Shown in pieces: positions 16,330 through 28,348 of a stretch of 64,000 bases of DNA. This DNA comes from Neckera pumila (lineage: Eukaryota > Streptophyta > Bryopsida > Hypnales > Neckeraceae): positions 12,648,001 to 12,712,000 of the forward strand of contig OZ018415.1 in assembly GCA_963969595.1 (NCBI GenBank), in the 5' to 3' direction. Position numbers and translations under genes: made by a program. Numbering within the stretch: the stretch's first letter is position 1; every line of letters starts with the position of its first letter. The notes below the pieces were generated by a model. That model did no database searches. It worked only from the letters and a program-made list of their open reading frames with translations, and had not been told where the DNA came from.

Positions 16330-16535
16330 ACATTGTATAACCAGGCAAATGGCCTTCTCTATGTTGGGAAGGTATTATGCCCCTTTAGATTCTTGGGAGA
16401 GACTTTCAAAATCATTCAAGGATTGGGGTTGACTCAGGAACCATGTGAGACAATTTTGTTCACTATAGAGGTCTCCTTTTCAAGGATGGAAAAGCGGGAC
16501 CCGAGCCTCATTGGTAAACAATGTCATGAATGAAG
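16330..16535 (+). repeat. Dispersed repeat, copy 1 (related to 61.51-61.66 and 62.59-62.65 kb)
   Basis: The sequence from ATTGTATAACCAGGC through TTCAAGGATTGG, GAGACAATTTTGTTC and GCCTCATTGGTAAA recurs near 61519-61665 and 62593-62630. At the far copy it is split by a 920-bp element. This copy is unsplit, with TTCAAGG at the matching point (about 16479). It has a weak 66-codon frame whose sequence is partly shared with the other copy, so it may descend from a coding part of a transposable element. Confidence 0.6.
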
Positions 16536-16653
16536 ATTTGATGTTTAGATTCTACCCATTATTAAAAGGATATAAATTAGTTTCTTCATAAGGTGCAATT
16601 GTCTCCAAAGTGGGCAGGCTAGAAGTAGATATGAAGTTGAATAAATGTACAGT

Positions 16654-17113
16654 AGGGGTAGTCACAGTGTCTTCGCCTTTGAGATTTCCCAAAAGATTGG
16701 AAAGGGATTGGCTAAGAGCCGAAGCCAATGGAGAATGACAGTGAGTGAAGACACTGTGACACCCCCTTTTTGGATGTCCAACATGAAGAATCAAGAAACA
16801 AAGAACCTGCTTACCTAACAAGTAAATGTGCACAGAATGTGGATCCAATCGTTGAAGCAAGCTTCAACAACAAGTACGGTGAATCATCAACTGCAAAGAG
16901 CACAAGGGGTGAAACGCTTGGGAATTCAGCCACGGGGTGAAAGCAGTTAGCACGTGAGGGCCTCACGACACCCATTCTTCACCTCCGGAGGAGAAGAATG
17001 GGCGTCATAAGGGCTTTGCAAAACTAGTACCAACCCACCTATAATCAGTAGCCACATGCCCATTCTTCAGAGAATGAGCAGAGAGAAAAGACAGTGTGAC
17101 TACCCCTAGTATA
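16654..17113. repeat. Inverted-repeat cluster
   Basis: The arm GTCACAGTGTCTTC (in 16654-16673) is followed by its exact complement GAAGACACTGTGAC at about 16747-16760, forming a possible hairpin of about 110 nt. A third, inverted copy of the wider arm (GGGGTAGTCACAG) appears as GTGTGACTACCCC near 17094-17107, about 440 bp away. The palindrome CGTGAGGGCCTCACG lies near 16952-16966. The block may be a foldback or miniature inverted-repeat element; no flanking duplication was established. Confidence 0.55.
16971..17002. repeat. Near-perfect hairpin
   Basis: CCCATTCTTC is separated by 12 bases, themselves containing the palindrome CTCCGGAG, from its exact complement GAAGAATGGG. A shorter related palindrome, CATTCTTCAGAGAATG, follows near 17060. 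Confidence 0.7.
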
Positions 17114-17461
17114 ACAATCAAAGAGCCAAAGCCTACTCACGACAAGAAAACACAAACTCGGCAGAACATTAGCATCACCATCATCATCCCCATCAATGAA
17201 AAAGATGCACAAACGTAAATTCGGTGTATTCCGGTCACAAACATTGAATATTAATGATTGCTGGAAAATGTTGATCCCCTCACTAATCAGCCTGAAGTTA
17301 CCAATCCAAAGTACACGCACTTGAACTGCCCAATGGAAGTCAGAGTTCAAGTATAAGACCCTTCTTTTTTCTTCTAATGAGCCCTCTCGTAAGTTTTCTC
17401 CATGAAGCTCAGGCTCAAGCAAGCGATATGGTTCTGAAAGTTAGCATTCTATCCTTCCTCC

Positions 17462-17490
17462 CTCTCTCTCTCTCTCTATTTCTCTCACCC
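17462..17490. repeat. (CT)n microsatellite
   Basis: About eight CT units, then a TATTTCTCTC tail, lie in the 3' flank of the PP4 gene. Confidence 0.85.
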
Positions 17491-17728
17491 CGTATGCTAC
17501 AAATATGATACGAACAAGGGAAACTGTTAAGCTGAAATCCAGCCGACCCAACGTGCATGGGACAGTCTACACCACAAAGTGCTCTCTCTTCTTGACTGGA
17601 AACCTTGTAGAATGCTCCTCATCTTTTTTCCTTCCAGCACCCTTTTACAACATCGAGAAATAGAAATGCCATGCAAGTCATTCTCGCATTTTTCAAATCT
17701 TACAAATCTTGTTGGGCTCTGAAAAACT

Positions 17729-20700
17729 TTACAAAAAGTAATTCGGTACAGGTTTCTTTGATGGAACCCCCCTGGCTTCCTGTTGAGACCACCCAGAAGA
17801 AAAAAGTTGTTAGAAATAGATTAGAGAGCCTACACAGCACATACAATTGACTTTACCTTGAGCTAGTCTACCTCCTATGTAGTGCCCTAAGTGATAAAGC
17901 AATCAATGAAAATACTCGTTTTCTCCTCATTGCCAGCTGAGTGGTTAAGGCGTAAGCAACATATAGACGTAAGCGACTAGGATTCACATTAGACATCGAG
18001 AACTAGACTCAACCAAATACTTCATAGTCAACAAGGAACTCACCTGGGGGGCAGCCTCAAACACGGTGAATTTCCTGCTCAGATGCTCATCCAGTTCCAA
18101 GATTGCTGCAACATTACCGCACCTGGTCCACAATACCATTCGACCTAAGTAACGATGCAACATGCATATTCACAAATCTGAGATTCCACTAACTCTTAAT
18201 GTCCAAGCTAAGACAAGAAATTCCGACTTTGGAAGCTAACAACTGACAAAAGTAACTTGCAAATCATGAAAACGTCGGGACATGATTACTTCTTTCTATC
18301 AGTACACTATGTTAGCCACCAGGTGCGTAAATGGCCAAAAGTGGCCAGTTCTGTATCTATGAAAGCTAAAATGAATAATTTAGGAGCTTCAAGAAAGGTA
18401 ACAAATGTATTAATAGAAAAGAAACAATCACGTACTGTATTTTTTTACTAGTAGAAATATGCTTCAAAAGGTATTTTTTTACTACTAGAATTGACTGGTA
18501 GTTTCTACAGTCGATTTTCTGTTTTTAGCTAGAGTGCTCTTGGGTTAACCAATTGAAACAAAGGCACCTGCAGAAATCTACCTGTAGCAGTAATTTGGAG
18601 CTGACCATACCGTCACAACCTGATTGTTAAACATCCATTTGTACCCCTCCATCACCAGTTGATGTGCCCGGCAGATGGTCTCTATTTTATTAGTGTGGTT
18701 AAATGTGGTGGCTACATTGCCACCAAATAAGTAGCCTGCTCCCCGTGGGCTGAGTCCCCAGCCCTCAATCTCTTCAGGATCCGACCATAAAAGGTCGCAC
18801 ATTGCACCATCATGAGGCACCTCTTGCTTTCGGTCAATAGTTCGGATCTGCAACCAAGCAACAGATAATCAAAGAACCATTCTCATGACCAAGAAAAGAA
18901 CATGGCAAGACAAAAGGATAAGATATGATAATCGAACCTAATTGCAACACTTTATGCTTTCTTTGGTGCATTGCAATCCTCTTTGGTTTGCTAACTGACA
19001 TTTTAATTACTATGACCATTCGAACGATGGGAAACAAGGATACCTTCATTTCGTATCCAAATAACACATTCTTGGTGCATTGGAACCTCTTTCTTTTGCT
19101 GACAAGGAACATATAAATTTGGCCAGTCTACTAATAGGAACCCTAAAAGTGGTACTCCCTTAAAATGTGAGAAGGCAAGAGGTAAACATAGTATATGTTT
19201 AAAAATGTAAGAACATATATGGCATATTACAAACCTCACCATTGGAGTATCAACTGAAACGAGCAACTAAAGTTTCAAGCTGCAAAATATGGTGTAAAAA
19301 CTCACCTGATCCACTGTATTAATAGAAGGAGAAAGTCCACCATGAACGCTAAAAATCCGATTGTCGATGAGTGCTGAGAGACTGGAGAGACATGAATGTT
19401 AAACAGTGCTATATAACAACAATAATACAGTTTCTGACAACTTAATCGTGAGGCGAATCCTTAATAGGGTCTACATAATAATAGACATTTTTATCTCTTT
19501 CAATAGCAAATGATGACCCTATATGAGCATCTAATATGACTGTTTTTAACCCAAATAGAGGGTTGCTTCAAACTACCTAAACTTAATCCAAAAGTGCCCA
19601 AGCTAAAAACAAATGGAAGCTGATGTTCATTATGGTAACTTTCAAAAAATAAGTCTATCAAAAAACTCAGGGTGTGATTTCTTCTTTCAATAGGTACAAT
19701 TTGTTAAATTTCTTGCAGCTTTCTAAGTGATTTCTTCAACTCCTATGGTTATGGAAGCCGCCAATTTAGCCAATATGGGCACGTAGGGGTGAAGGGTGAA
19801 GGGTGAAGGGTGAAGGGTGAAGGTCATGTAATCATTTCTCCTAAATTTTGGAACAATACAGAGAGGCCGTTCATCATACTAAAACTGAAAGAAAAACTTG
19901 TGACGAACCTCAAATAGTCAAATATGTCCGTGCAATACCGCCAGACATTCACTGAACCATATTTCCGTAGGCACTCATCATAGAACCCATATACCTGTGA
20001 TAATTCAAATCCACAAAGACATTAAGAAATTTGCAAAATGTTTTCCATCTGCTTCTGTACGTACAATCCCTCTCAATTCCAAAATCTGAATAGTCGATAG
20101 CTACAACGCTGATACTGCAAACCGAAAAGCACGTCATATGCAATGAAGTAACCCTAAAAGTAAATGAAACCCATTGACTTGCCTGAGTAATCTGCCGACT
20201 TTCATGGTTGCCTCGAATCAAAGTTATTCGATCAGGGTACCTCACCTGCACAATATTTGGTCATGAACAGTACTTGAGTCTTAAATTCAGTAATTAATTA
20301 TTCAAAAAACCAACCTATCAGCGAACTCTCTGGCCATTACTCAGTCTACGATTCTCTAAAAGTCTGCAGAAAGAAAAAATTACAGCAAGAAAAGACATGC
20401 AAAAATGATGAATTTTACAGACATCACTACAAAGAAAAGTCCTTGAAGCAAAGCCCCTTTGCGATGCCAGAATGGAAACTTAAAGGAGGGCAATAAAATC
20501 AAAACTCAAAAAGACAGGTAAGATAATTTACCTTAAGAGCGAGCAATAACAAAAAAGTCTCAACAGAGTAAAACCCTCTGTCAACAAAGTCCCCTAGAAA
20601 CAAATAGTTTGTTTGAGGGCAGTCTCCTCCCACTTTGAAAAGCTCTTTCAAATCGAAGAATTGACCATGTATATCACCGCAGATCTGTCCATATTTCCAT

Positions 20701-21698
20701 GCTCAATATCAGTTTCAAATTAACACGAACGCTGCATTCATCAATCCTGACAATAGCCCAGAGTTTGCTTTCGGATTACATATAACACAGGCCCCTGACA
20801 CCCAAATCCTGAATAAACTTACAAAACACTAGTAAAATACCGTAAATGCAACCCAGTTCGTAAAACCAAGCAGCATTGCAAAAACAATAATCTATAAAAG
20901 AGGAATGGGTATTACATAGAAGAGGCGTAAAATAGAAAACAATATTCGAAGTATCATTCAGGTGAATCTCAAAGCCAAAACCTCAATGCTGCTCTCCACC
21001 AAAAACACAATGGCACCAATCCCCTTACAACCACGAAGAAAAGCCAAATTGTGCCCTAGCCTGAAAGTGAGTTTTTTACACACAAGTGCCTAACACACGA
21101 AAATGTAGAGCTTAATCACCGTACAATTCTATTGCAGATAGATTTTTTTTAAATGGTAGCAATAAGAGCGGGAAGTACAAATACACTCGCAAAAGCTAAG
21201 TGTTCAAAACCAACAAAGCTACAGCAGTAAGAAAAATGGCATAAATCGAAAACTCCAGAACTTCGGTCTTCATTAGGTTAAATCATAAAGTCAATTTAGC
21301 AAACACAGCAAAGGAGTGACAGGAACCAACAGAGGCTCAAGAATTCATAGATTTGCACGAGACCTTACTTCATGAATATTTAACCACTACTACACGTGAT
21401 TGCCCATCACCAAGGACACACAGACACACACACACACCAAAAAAAAAAAAAGATCCGGGTCACAACATAAAGCCCTGTTTTCAACCTCGCTCAACCTCAT
21501 CGCCAAACTCGACTGAAAGCTTCACAGAAAAACGTAAATTTTTATTCTCAAACTCACAGTAACGGGAGCATCCACTCGCTGCACGTTGCTCTCCTCCACC
21601 AAAATCTCCATGGCCTTGAGACAGAGCGCCTTCACCTCGGACTCCTTGAGCGGCTCACAGCGCTTCAGCTGCTCGATTTGGCGATCCAGGTCCGACAT
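17729..21698 (-). CDS. PPX: Serine/threonine protein phosphatase 4 (PPX) catalytic subunit
   Basis: Eight exons with consistent phase: 21558-21698, 20532-20684, 20183-20245, 19909-19994, 19306-19381, 18582-18847, 18044-18122, 17729-17779; 304 residues, as expected for PP4/PPX. The start [19 protein letters not shown] is typical of PPX rather than PP2A. Metal and catalytic motifs are intact: GDIHGQ (50-55), GDFVDRG (78-84), RGNHE (109-113), HGGLSP, and [11 protein letters not shown] near the end. The tail [16 protein letters not shown] ends in YFL, the carboxymethylated C-terminus of the PP2A/PP4/PP6 group. PP4 works with regulatory subunits (PP4R2/R3) in DNA-damage and developmental signalling. 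One deviation: the intron after 20183 has a GC donor (CAG|GCAAGT), forced by the protein alignment. Confidence 0.97.
17855..17945. repeat. Short dispersed repeat shared with about 33390-33480
   Basis: Both places read TACCTT(G/C)AGCT, then CTACCTCCT, AAGTGATAAAGC and ATTGCC in the same order and spacing. This copy lies inside the last PP4 intron. Just after it, CAGCTGAGTGGTTAAGGCG resembles a tRNA A-box but no convincing B-box follows, so a tRNA-derived SINE is only a possibility. Confidence 0.5.
19788..19822. repeat. Heptamer tandem repeat (GGTGAAG)5 in a PP4 intron
   Basis: Five perfect copies of GGTGAAG. The unit is not the plant telomere heptamer TTTAGGG. It is a simple intronic minisatellite. 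Confidence 0.9.
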
Positions 21699-21869
21699 GG
21701 CTCCCTCTGTCGCAACCCCACGAGGAGGTCGGACACACTCCTCCGCAAGCTGAAATGGCGCCCAAACTGAAATACAAAGAGGGAGCGCCTGTCCGTGCGT
21801 CCGTGCGTGGGTGTGGTTCAACACCAAGCACGCCGGAGCAGGGACACCCGCATGGTCAAGACGTGCAGG

Positions 21870-21878
21870 AAACCCTAA
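21870..21878 (-). promoter_or_regulatory. Telo-box AAACCCTAA upstream of the PP4 gene
   Basis: The motif lies about 170 bp before the PP4 start codon, a usual position for plant telo-boxes. A single 9-base match is modest evidence. Confidence 0.35.
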
Positions 21879-22130
21879 AGTCGAGGAAGAAGGGGAAACT
21901 CGAGCATTGCAAAATGACTACAGTGCTGGAGGAATGACTTCGCTGAAACACAAGGGCGAGGAAGAAGGAGGCTGGTTTTCAATGAGGAACAGGCGGATGA
22001 AATGAGCAGGTGGATGACTGGTATGGATGGATGATTTCTTTGGATGGTTGGGGTGGACTGGGTCGGACGCTTTTGCGGCGACCTCGTCGTCTTCACAGGG
22101 TTGACCCTCTGGTCTCCACACCTAAAAGGA

Positions 22131-23320
22131 TGTGCACCTATAATAATCAACACTATAAATGCAAGTGAGAGTACTCGATATTATAAAAATTAATTTTTCT
22201 TAATTTATTGGATCTTATGGGGCAAGGTGAGAAGATTTTAACGTACTTTAGCATGCATTATTTGGACATTGTGTGAATAATTATGAAATTTCAAAATTGA
22301 CTATTTTGTTAATGTACCAAAAATTAACACCAACTCCATATGAAAACCACAAGTTGCTCCAATCAAGAACATAAAAAAATTATCATAGGATTGACTATAT
22401 GGTAACCACTCCTATGGGAGAGATGTGGACCTATAATCAACACTATAAATGCAAGTAAGAGTACTTACTATCATAAAAAATAAAATAAAAATTTAATTTA
22501 TTAGATATTATGGGGCAAGGTGAAAGGGGATTCCAACGCACTTTAGCAAGCATTCTTTGGACGTTTTGTGAATAAGTTACAAAATTTCAAAATTGGTTAT
22601 TTATTGGTGTACCCAAAATTAACACCAGTGTTTTGAACCCGCAACTACATCTCTATATGCAAACCACAAGTTGCTCCAACCAAGAACACAAAAAATGTAT
22701 CACAAAATTGACTTAGTGGTGGCTACACCTGTGAGAGGGATGTGCAACTATAATCAATACTATAATTGCAAGTGAGGATATTTACTACTATGAATTATAA
22801 TTTTCTATATTTATTGGTTTTGCATGCATTATTTGGACATTGTATAAATAAGTTAAGAAAATTTAAAGTTGATTGTTTGTTGGTCAGTGTACCAAAATTT
22901 AACACTAGTATTTTAAACCCGCAACTGCAGCTCAATATGCAAGACACATGTTGCTCTAAACAAGAACACAAAAATGTATCACAAGGTTGACTCAATGGTG
23001 AATACACCTAAAAGAAGGATGTGTACTTATAATCAACACTACAATTGCAAGTGAGAGTACTTTTTATTATAAAATATAATTTTTTTTAATTTATTGGATC
23101 TTACAAGGCAAGGTGAAAGAGGATTTTAACACGCTTTTGCATGCATTATTTGGACGTTGCATAAATAAGTTATAAAATTTCAAAGTTGATTGTTTGTTGG
23201 TGTATCAAAAATTAACAATAGTGTCTTGAATCAACAACTACAATTCAAAATGCAAATCACAAGTTGCTCCAAACAAGAACACAAAAATGTATCAATTAAC
23301 AATACAAGACTTTTTCAAAG
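22131..23320. repeat. Tandem array of about 300-bp units (four copies)
   Basis: The unit start CTATAATCAACACTATAAATGC (with small changes) recurs near 22131, 22425, 22741 and 23021. Each unit continues with AAGTGAGAGTAC, GGGCAAGGTGA, GCATGCATTATTTGGAC, AAATTTCAAA, a CACAAGTTGCTCCAA block and AAGAACACAAAAA. Unit lengths by these starts are about 294, 316 and 280 bp. The copies have diverged by small indels. No coding frame is shared between units. It resembles a short satellite cluster or decayed element repeats. Confidence 0.85.
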
Positions 23321-26020
23321 AGCTCAAACCATCCAATGAAAGAAGAAAACTGTGCTTTTTGAGAGAGATTATATAATCAATGTAAGTCAAGATTTTAGAT
23401 CTATTCCTCCAAACTCTTGTTTAAAATGTAGACCTTTGAAACATGAGAATCTGGGGTTGATATCTATAAACATACTCGTAAATTTATAATCAATACTTTG
23501 AAATTCATTGTTTATTTTTACAAAGTTTTTTTCAAAAAATATTTTTACATTAAGATATCAATGCTTACTAATGGTACCGGTCCTAATTGATAGAAGTAGA
23601 ATATTAGATAAGAAGTCTACATACTACCATTCTTTGTATCCACCTATCATGTATAATGGTATCGCATTGCAAATGCGTGGATCATGTAAAATATGTGTTT
23701 ATATATTATTTAATTGGATTATAATTATAATAATATAGTACAAAAAATGACATCATTTGGAGAGGCTTTATCATATTCTTCAATTACAAGTAGCTATTAG
23801 GCTTTGTAGGGTATAACAAAGGTTAGTTGTAGATGTAGTATAACCAAAATGGCCACGTATTGACCATTTGGGGGCTAAACAAATGTTTTGGACCTATTGA
23901 AGGTGTGAACGGAGATATATTGCGGCGTCTTTGAGGTGGTTGTAATCCAAGGCCATTTCTTTATTCTTATCAAGTCTTGCAAATGTTAGTGGTTTTGAGT
24001 TGGAAAAAGTTGAAACATATCGTGTAAATGATGGTTGGTGTTTTGCCAATCTTTTACTAAGCGTTACTCTTTGATTCAAAGCGTGTTACAAGACTACTCC
24101 AATTGAGACAAAGTAGAAGCAGTCTAGGAGATTTCAAGAAGTTTATTACTTAAAGAGAATGATTTAGATGCTAATGTTAGAGCACTAGAGAGATTGAAGA
24201 GGTTTGAGTGTTGTTTTTGCATTGAAGGTATTGATGGTGATGAGCGGAAGTGCTGGCAAATGAAGCTGTGAAGTTTTGGGTGTTGGAGGTCCTAATCCTG
24301 GTCCTAATTTGAAGCTGGAGGTGCTGAATTGTAAGCACTGATAGCTTGGCAAAACAAAAGAGACAAAGACCGTTTGATTTTTAGAAGTTATCAAACCATT
24401 TATTGAAGTGATTTTAGGAGTTAATAGTTATTGAATTTATTAGATCAATTATCGAGGTAATTTTAGTTAATTACAAAGATAATTATTGAAGTGATTTTAG
24501 GAGTTATTGAGATATTTACTAGGATAATTTTGAAAGCTATTAAGATAATTATTGGGATAATTTTTGAATTGTTTTTGAAAACTACCACATTTTAAAATAA
24601 AATAGAGGTAATCACCTTATAATATTAGTGGTTGATTTTATTTTAGAAGGTATAGAAGGAGGCCATTTTAGAAGGATTCGGAGGCCTTTTAATTGAATTC
24701 ATGTTTACAATTTGTAAATTGTGGTGCCCAAGCCTATTGTGGAGGCTTTCTTTTATGCTTTGTAAATTGATTGTTGTTGCATAGGTCACACCATTCCTCA
24801 ATTTCATTTTTTGTTGTGATGACAAAGTAAAAATATTGACCTATATGTTCAAGGCTTGCTCCGTTCTTATAGTAAGGCTAGAATAATGACTAGCAAATCG
24901 TGAATTTTAAAGTTTAAAAGTCATTTTCACCGACAATATCTTGTGGTATGATATTGGTTCTACCCATCACATATCCCATGGTTTCTTATCCCTATATGGA
25001 TGTTTGGACTAACTTAGAGCCGCTACAGAATAGGTCAATGAGGAATAGTTCAATGGTCATATAGAAAATTCGACATTTGACATTTGTTAATAGTATAGAT
25101 ATGTACATATGACTATAATAAGTTGGAGGTGATCGAAGTTTGTGGAGAAGAAGGCAAAGGAGAGCTAGCCCTGCCATTTGTGAGGATTGATCCACCCAAA
25201 ACTTGGGGTACCAATGTCTTTAGCGTCATGGAAGACCATAGTAGTGGATCTATTGTTCATGACAGCTACTCTAGTAGAGCTGAAGGCGTAGCCTTCAACA
25301 ATTAGAAGATAAGGTTTGATCTTGGCAACAAACACAAAAACAACGCAATTCTCTATTTAATGATTAGTGGATTTTTGAACAATTGCTCATCAATCTTGAG
25401 TTAGAGGCATTTCAAACCTATAATTCTTGGATTGATGATCACAAATTGAGCTTGATGAGGTAGAAGACTATTGAACTTAAAGAGTAGAATTAGTTATTGT
25501 ATTGAAAGAGGAGTTGCATTTCCAACAATTTTGGTTTTAAAAATTGGTGGCGGAGATGAAGATAAGGGGGAGGAAGCTAGTTTGGGCCTTGATGGAGCAC
25601 AAGGTATAAGGTGAGAGCAACCAATTGGTACAATTGGACTGAGAGTTATGTGTGAAGGAGGTTAGTAGATTGTCATCTATCATGATTTCAACAACTAGCC
25701 AATCCAAGGCCGTTGTTTGTGGCTCTAGAAAAAGCTAAGAGCATCATCGCTCGGCCCCCAAAATTTGGCTTGGAAAATGGTGGGGGGCATCTACTTTGCA
25801 GGCTACAAAAAAATGGTTAGCCCACCCATCTGGCTTGATAAGAGGCCATGAGGCCTTGACTTTGTAATAAATCACTTCTCTCATTAGTCCACGTACTTGC
25901 AGAAGCACTTGCCAAGAAGCACACAAAAGTACTTGCCTAATACTTTGTCACCATGTCTTACACAAAAGATGTGGAGAATTTGTTTGACTCTTTTTGCAGG
26001 TTGTTGGAGGTTTGGAGGCC

Positions 26021-26049
26021 AACTTGCAAAAAAATGTTTTTTGCAAGTT
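26021..26049. repeat. Perfect 13-bp inverted repeat with 3-nt loop
   Basis: AACTTGCAAAAAA, then ATG, then the exact complement TTTTTTGCAAGTT. A T-rich stem like this could form a cruciform or act as a stop in transcripts of either strand; no role is shown. Confidence 0.8.
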
Positions 26050-26402
26050 GGTGGAGGTTTTGTAGCCACCCTATTGAGAAGGTCATCTATTTTGGAGGTT
26101 TGGTGGGGCTTCTTTTGCAAGCCAGGGCAAGAAGGTCACCCATTTTGTAAGCTCCGTGGTGATGCTCTAAGGCACTTCTAAAGCCTCCAAACAAGTTGTC
26201 ATGGTAGTCGAAGTGGAGGTGAAAATCAATCCTAGCATGCAATGTTGGAATTGTGAATTGTTGAGCCATTAGAAGAGAGATTGTCCTATAGATACATCAT
26301 TTGAAGGCAAAAGGTGGCCAATCAACTACCAATAAGGATAATGCTTTCACAATGAACAAAAGAGAGCAAAAGTAGACACAAAATGAAGGCACATCTTCAA
26401 AA

Positions 26403-26450
26403 TGCATTTATACATCTTGTAGCCAAGTTGGTCATATAGAAGACAAGTGT
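26403..26450 (+). pseudogene. Possible degenerate retrotransposon gag zinc knuckle
   Basis: One frame reads C-x4-C-x4-H-x4-C (CIYTSCSQVGHIEDKC). The canonical gag knuckle is C-x2-C-x4-H-x4-C, so the spacing of the first pair is wrong. The QxGHxxxxC half looks right for copia-type gag proteins, and the frame continues only briefly before stops. This is a weak trace of a dead retrotransposon. Confidence 0.25.
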
Positions 26451-27229
26451 CAGGTGAAGAACCTACAGTTGAGGCTTCAATCATTCACTCTTCATGCTGT
26501 TCAAGAAAGTAGATCGAAATTCTAGGGTTAGCAGTTTTAAAGCAATTATGGAAAAGTTGCGAAACACTCGAGTGTTGAACTTCCATATTAATAAATTTTG
26601 CATCAATGCCAAAATAGTGCAAGTTAGAAGTAAGCTAGGAGGTACTAAAGCAATTCAGTGCTCTATATGCATCTTTGAATAGAAAAATATATATTGAAAT
26701 CGTCTACATATTAATAGTGAACATTTTAGGAATAGAATGCATTTAGAGCCAAATATATCTCCAACTTTAAAACTTCATAGCTAATCCAAAAAGGTCCAAA
26801 AAATACAAAAGAAGTAGATTTAATGTTGCTTCTATTTCTCTTTTAGGTAAAATTTAATGAAAAGTATTCAAAGATGTGTGCTAACCCTCTGAAAAGTCAA
26901 TCCATCCTTAGAAAAGTATTTTTGATTCTTCCTTTTCATATTGTAGGGCACCCTAATTTTAATTTATCGGTTTAGAATTAATCATCAATTTTCACAAATT
27001 AGGAATTTCTTAGTGGTTGATAAGCAAATTTATTGGGATGTGCTTCAAGACCTAGTAGTTTGCATAGAGATCAACTATTTTCAAGTACAAATATTCATTT
27101 TTCTAGTGTTTTCTATGGGAAGTGTTAATTTACTCCGAAAAATAGTGTTTTTATCTATGGAGTATAGCAAATGACTTATATGTCATTCATTTTGGAAGAT
27201 ATTTTGATTTGAGAAGATGCTACCTATTT

Positions 27230-27600
27230 TCATAATATGGTCCATTTTCGCAATATGATATGCTTTCACAGTGAAGTAATTGTACCTGATTGTAAGTTTG
27301 TGATTCCTTTCTATAGCCCTCTCCACGAATTCTAGCCTAAAATGTTCTTCCTCTATTTATGCAAGTCTAAGGGCACTTTAAAGTATACCTATTTTCAGCA
27401 CTTTGAAATTTTTTAATTAACTAAAATCATGTTTAAGAAAGGCTTAAGTAAAGAATTTAGAATCCTTTGTTGATTTTCAAATTCCAACAAGATTCAACAA
27501 CCAATAGACACTGACTTAAATGTAGGAATATTGTTCTCTTATTTATTTATATGCAATTAGGTGTTGTTACCTTAACCCCTAAGGTCCCTATATAGGAGGA
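27230..27600. repeat. Dispersed repeat related to about 62640-62970
   Basis: Shared blocks in order: GCCTAAAATGT-CTTCC, TATTTTTAGCACTTTGAAA, AGAATCC, then TTAGGTGT-GTTACCTTA and TATAGGAGG. Divergence is considerable. Both copies lie beside TTAA-flanked elements. Confidence 0.5.
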
Positions 27601-28348
27601 AGGCAAATGTAGATTTTGAATTTTTTGGCAAATACATCATGGCATGAGTAGAATCTAGACATTCGATCTTCATTTTGAAGTTTTTTTTTTTTCTTTCCAT
27701 CCCTACATGAACTTGCTTAGAACCTTGCACAATAATCATAAAGCGTTGAGTGACCACAATAGTTGCACAGTTTATATGTTTCTTATAGTTCAAGTAGTAA
27801 GTTCTTCAAAACATTCATAATCCAGTCACTGGTACATTTTGGCACTATCTTTTGGAGATAGGTCTTGTTCGATAAAGGTGAAATTCGTAAAGACCCTTGT
27901 GAAGAATGCACTTATTGATTCAATAATTGGAGTACTTTAGTAACGACCTTGGCCACTGGAGGCCGCGTCCGTCCATGGTTAACTCCTTAAAGACCAAGGT
28001 AGTCCAAATTTCTAAAATTGTAAAAATATATTGTAAAAAGTTATTTTAGAAGAATAATTTAATGACAACTCTGAAATAAAAGTTGTAAATATGAATCATA
28101 GATCATATCTACATAACTAGATCAACCACTACATAGATCAATATTTTTCAATTAAATTTGAAGCCCAAAATTGAAAATTAAATTCCTTTACATTTGACTT
28201 TTGGTTGTATATTTGTGATGTTCACAAAAAAACTGTTAAGTTCAAAATATTAAGTTCTAATCATCGAGATTTTTGAAGATTTTTTTATTTTTTTATTTTT
28301 TTCAAGTATATTTTGAAGGATCAAGTTTTGAATTGAAAAAGTTCGTTT

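Larger units (their letters stand above)
23321..28348. other. AT-rich repeat-derived region without an intact gene
   Basis: No frame exceeds about 100 codons and none shows a recognisable domain apart from the weak zinc-knuckle-like trace at 26403-26450. Part of the region (about 27230-27600) is related to the right-hand repeat near 62.6-63 kb. A slightly GC-richer patch at 25.7-26.2 kb carries imperfect internal repeats of a GTTGGAGGTTTG type. Confidence 0.5.

Noticed and set aside
17045..17422. 125-codon minus-strand frame in the PP4 3' flank
   Set aside because: No recognisable domain, partly overlaps the inverted-repeat cluster, and lies beyond the PP4 stop.
17930..18005. Possible tRNA gene
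   Set aside because: An A-box-like CAGCTGAGTGG is present but there is no matching B-box, acceptor stem or anticodon arm.
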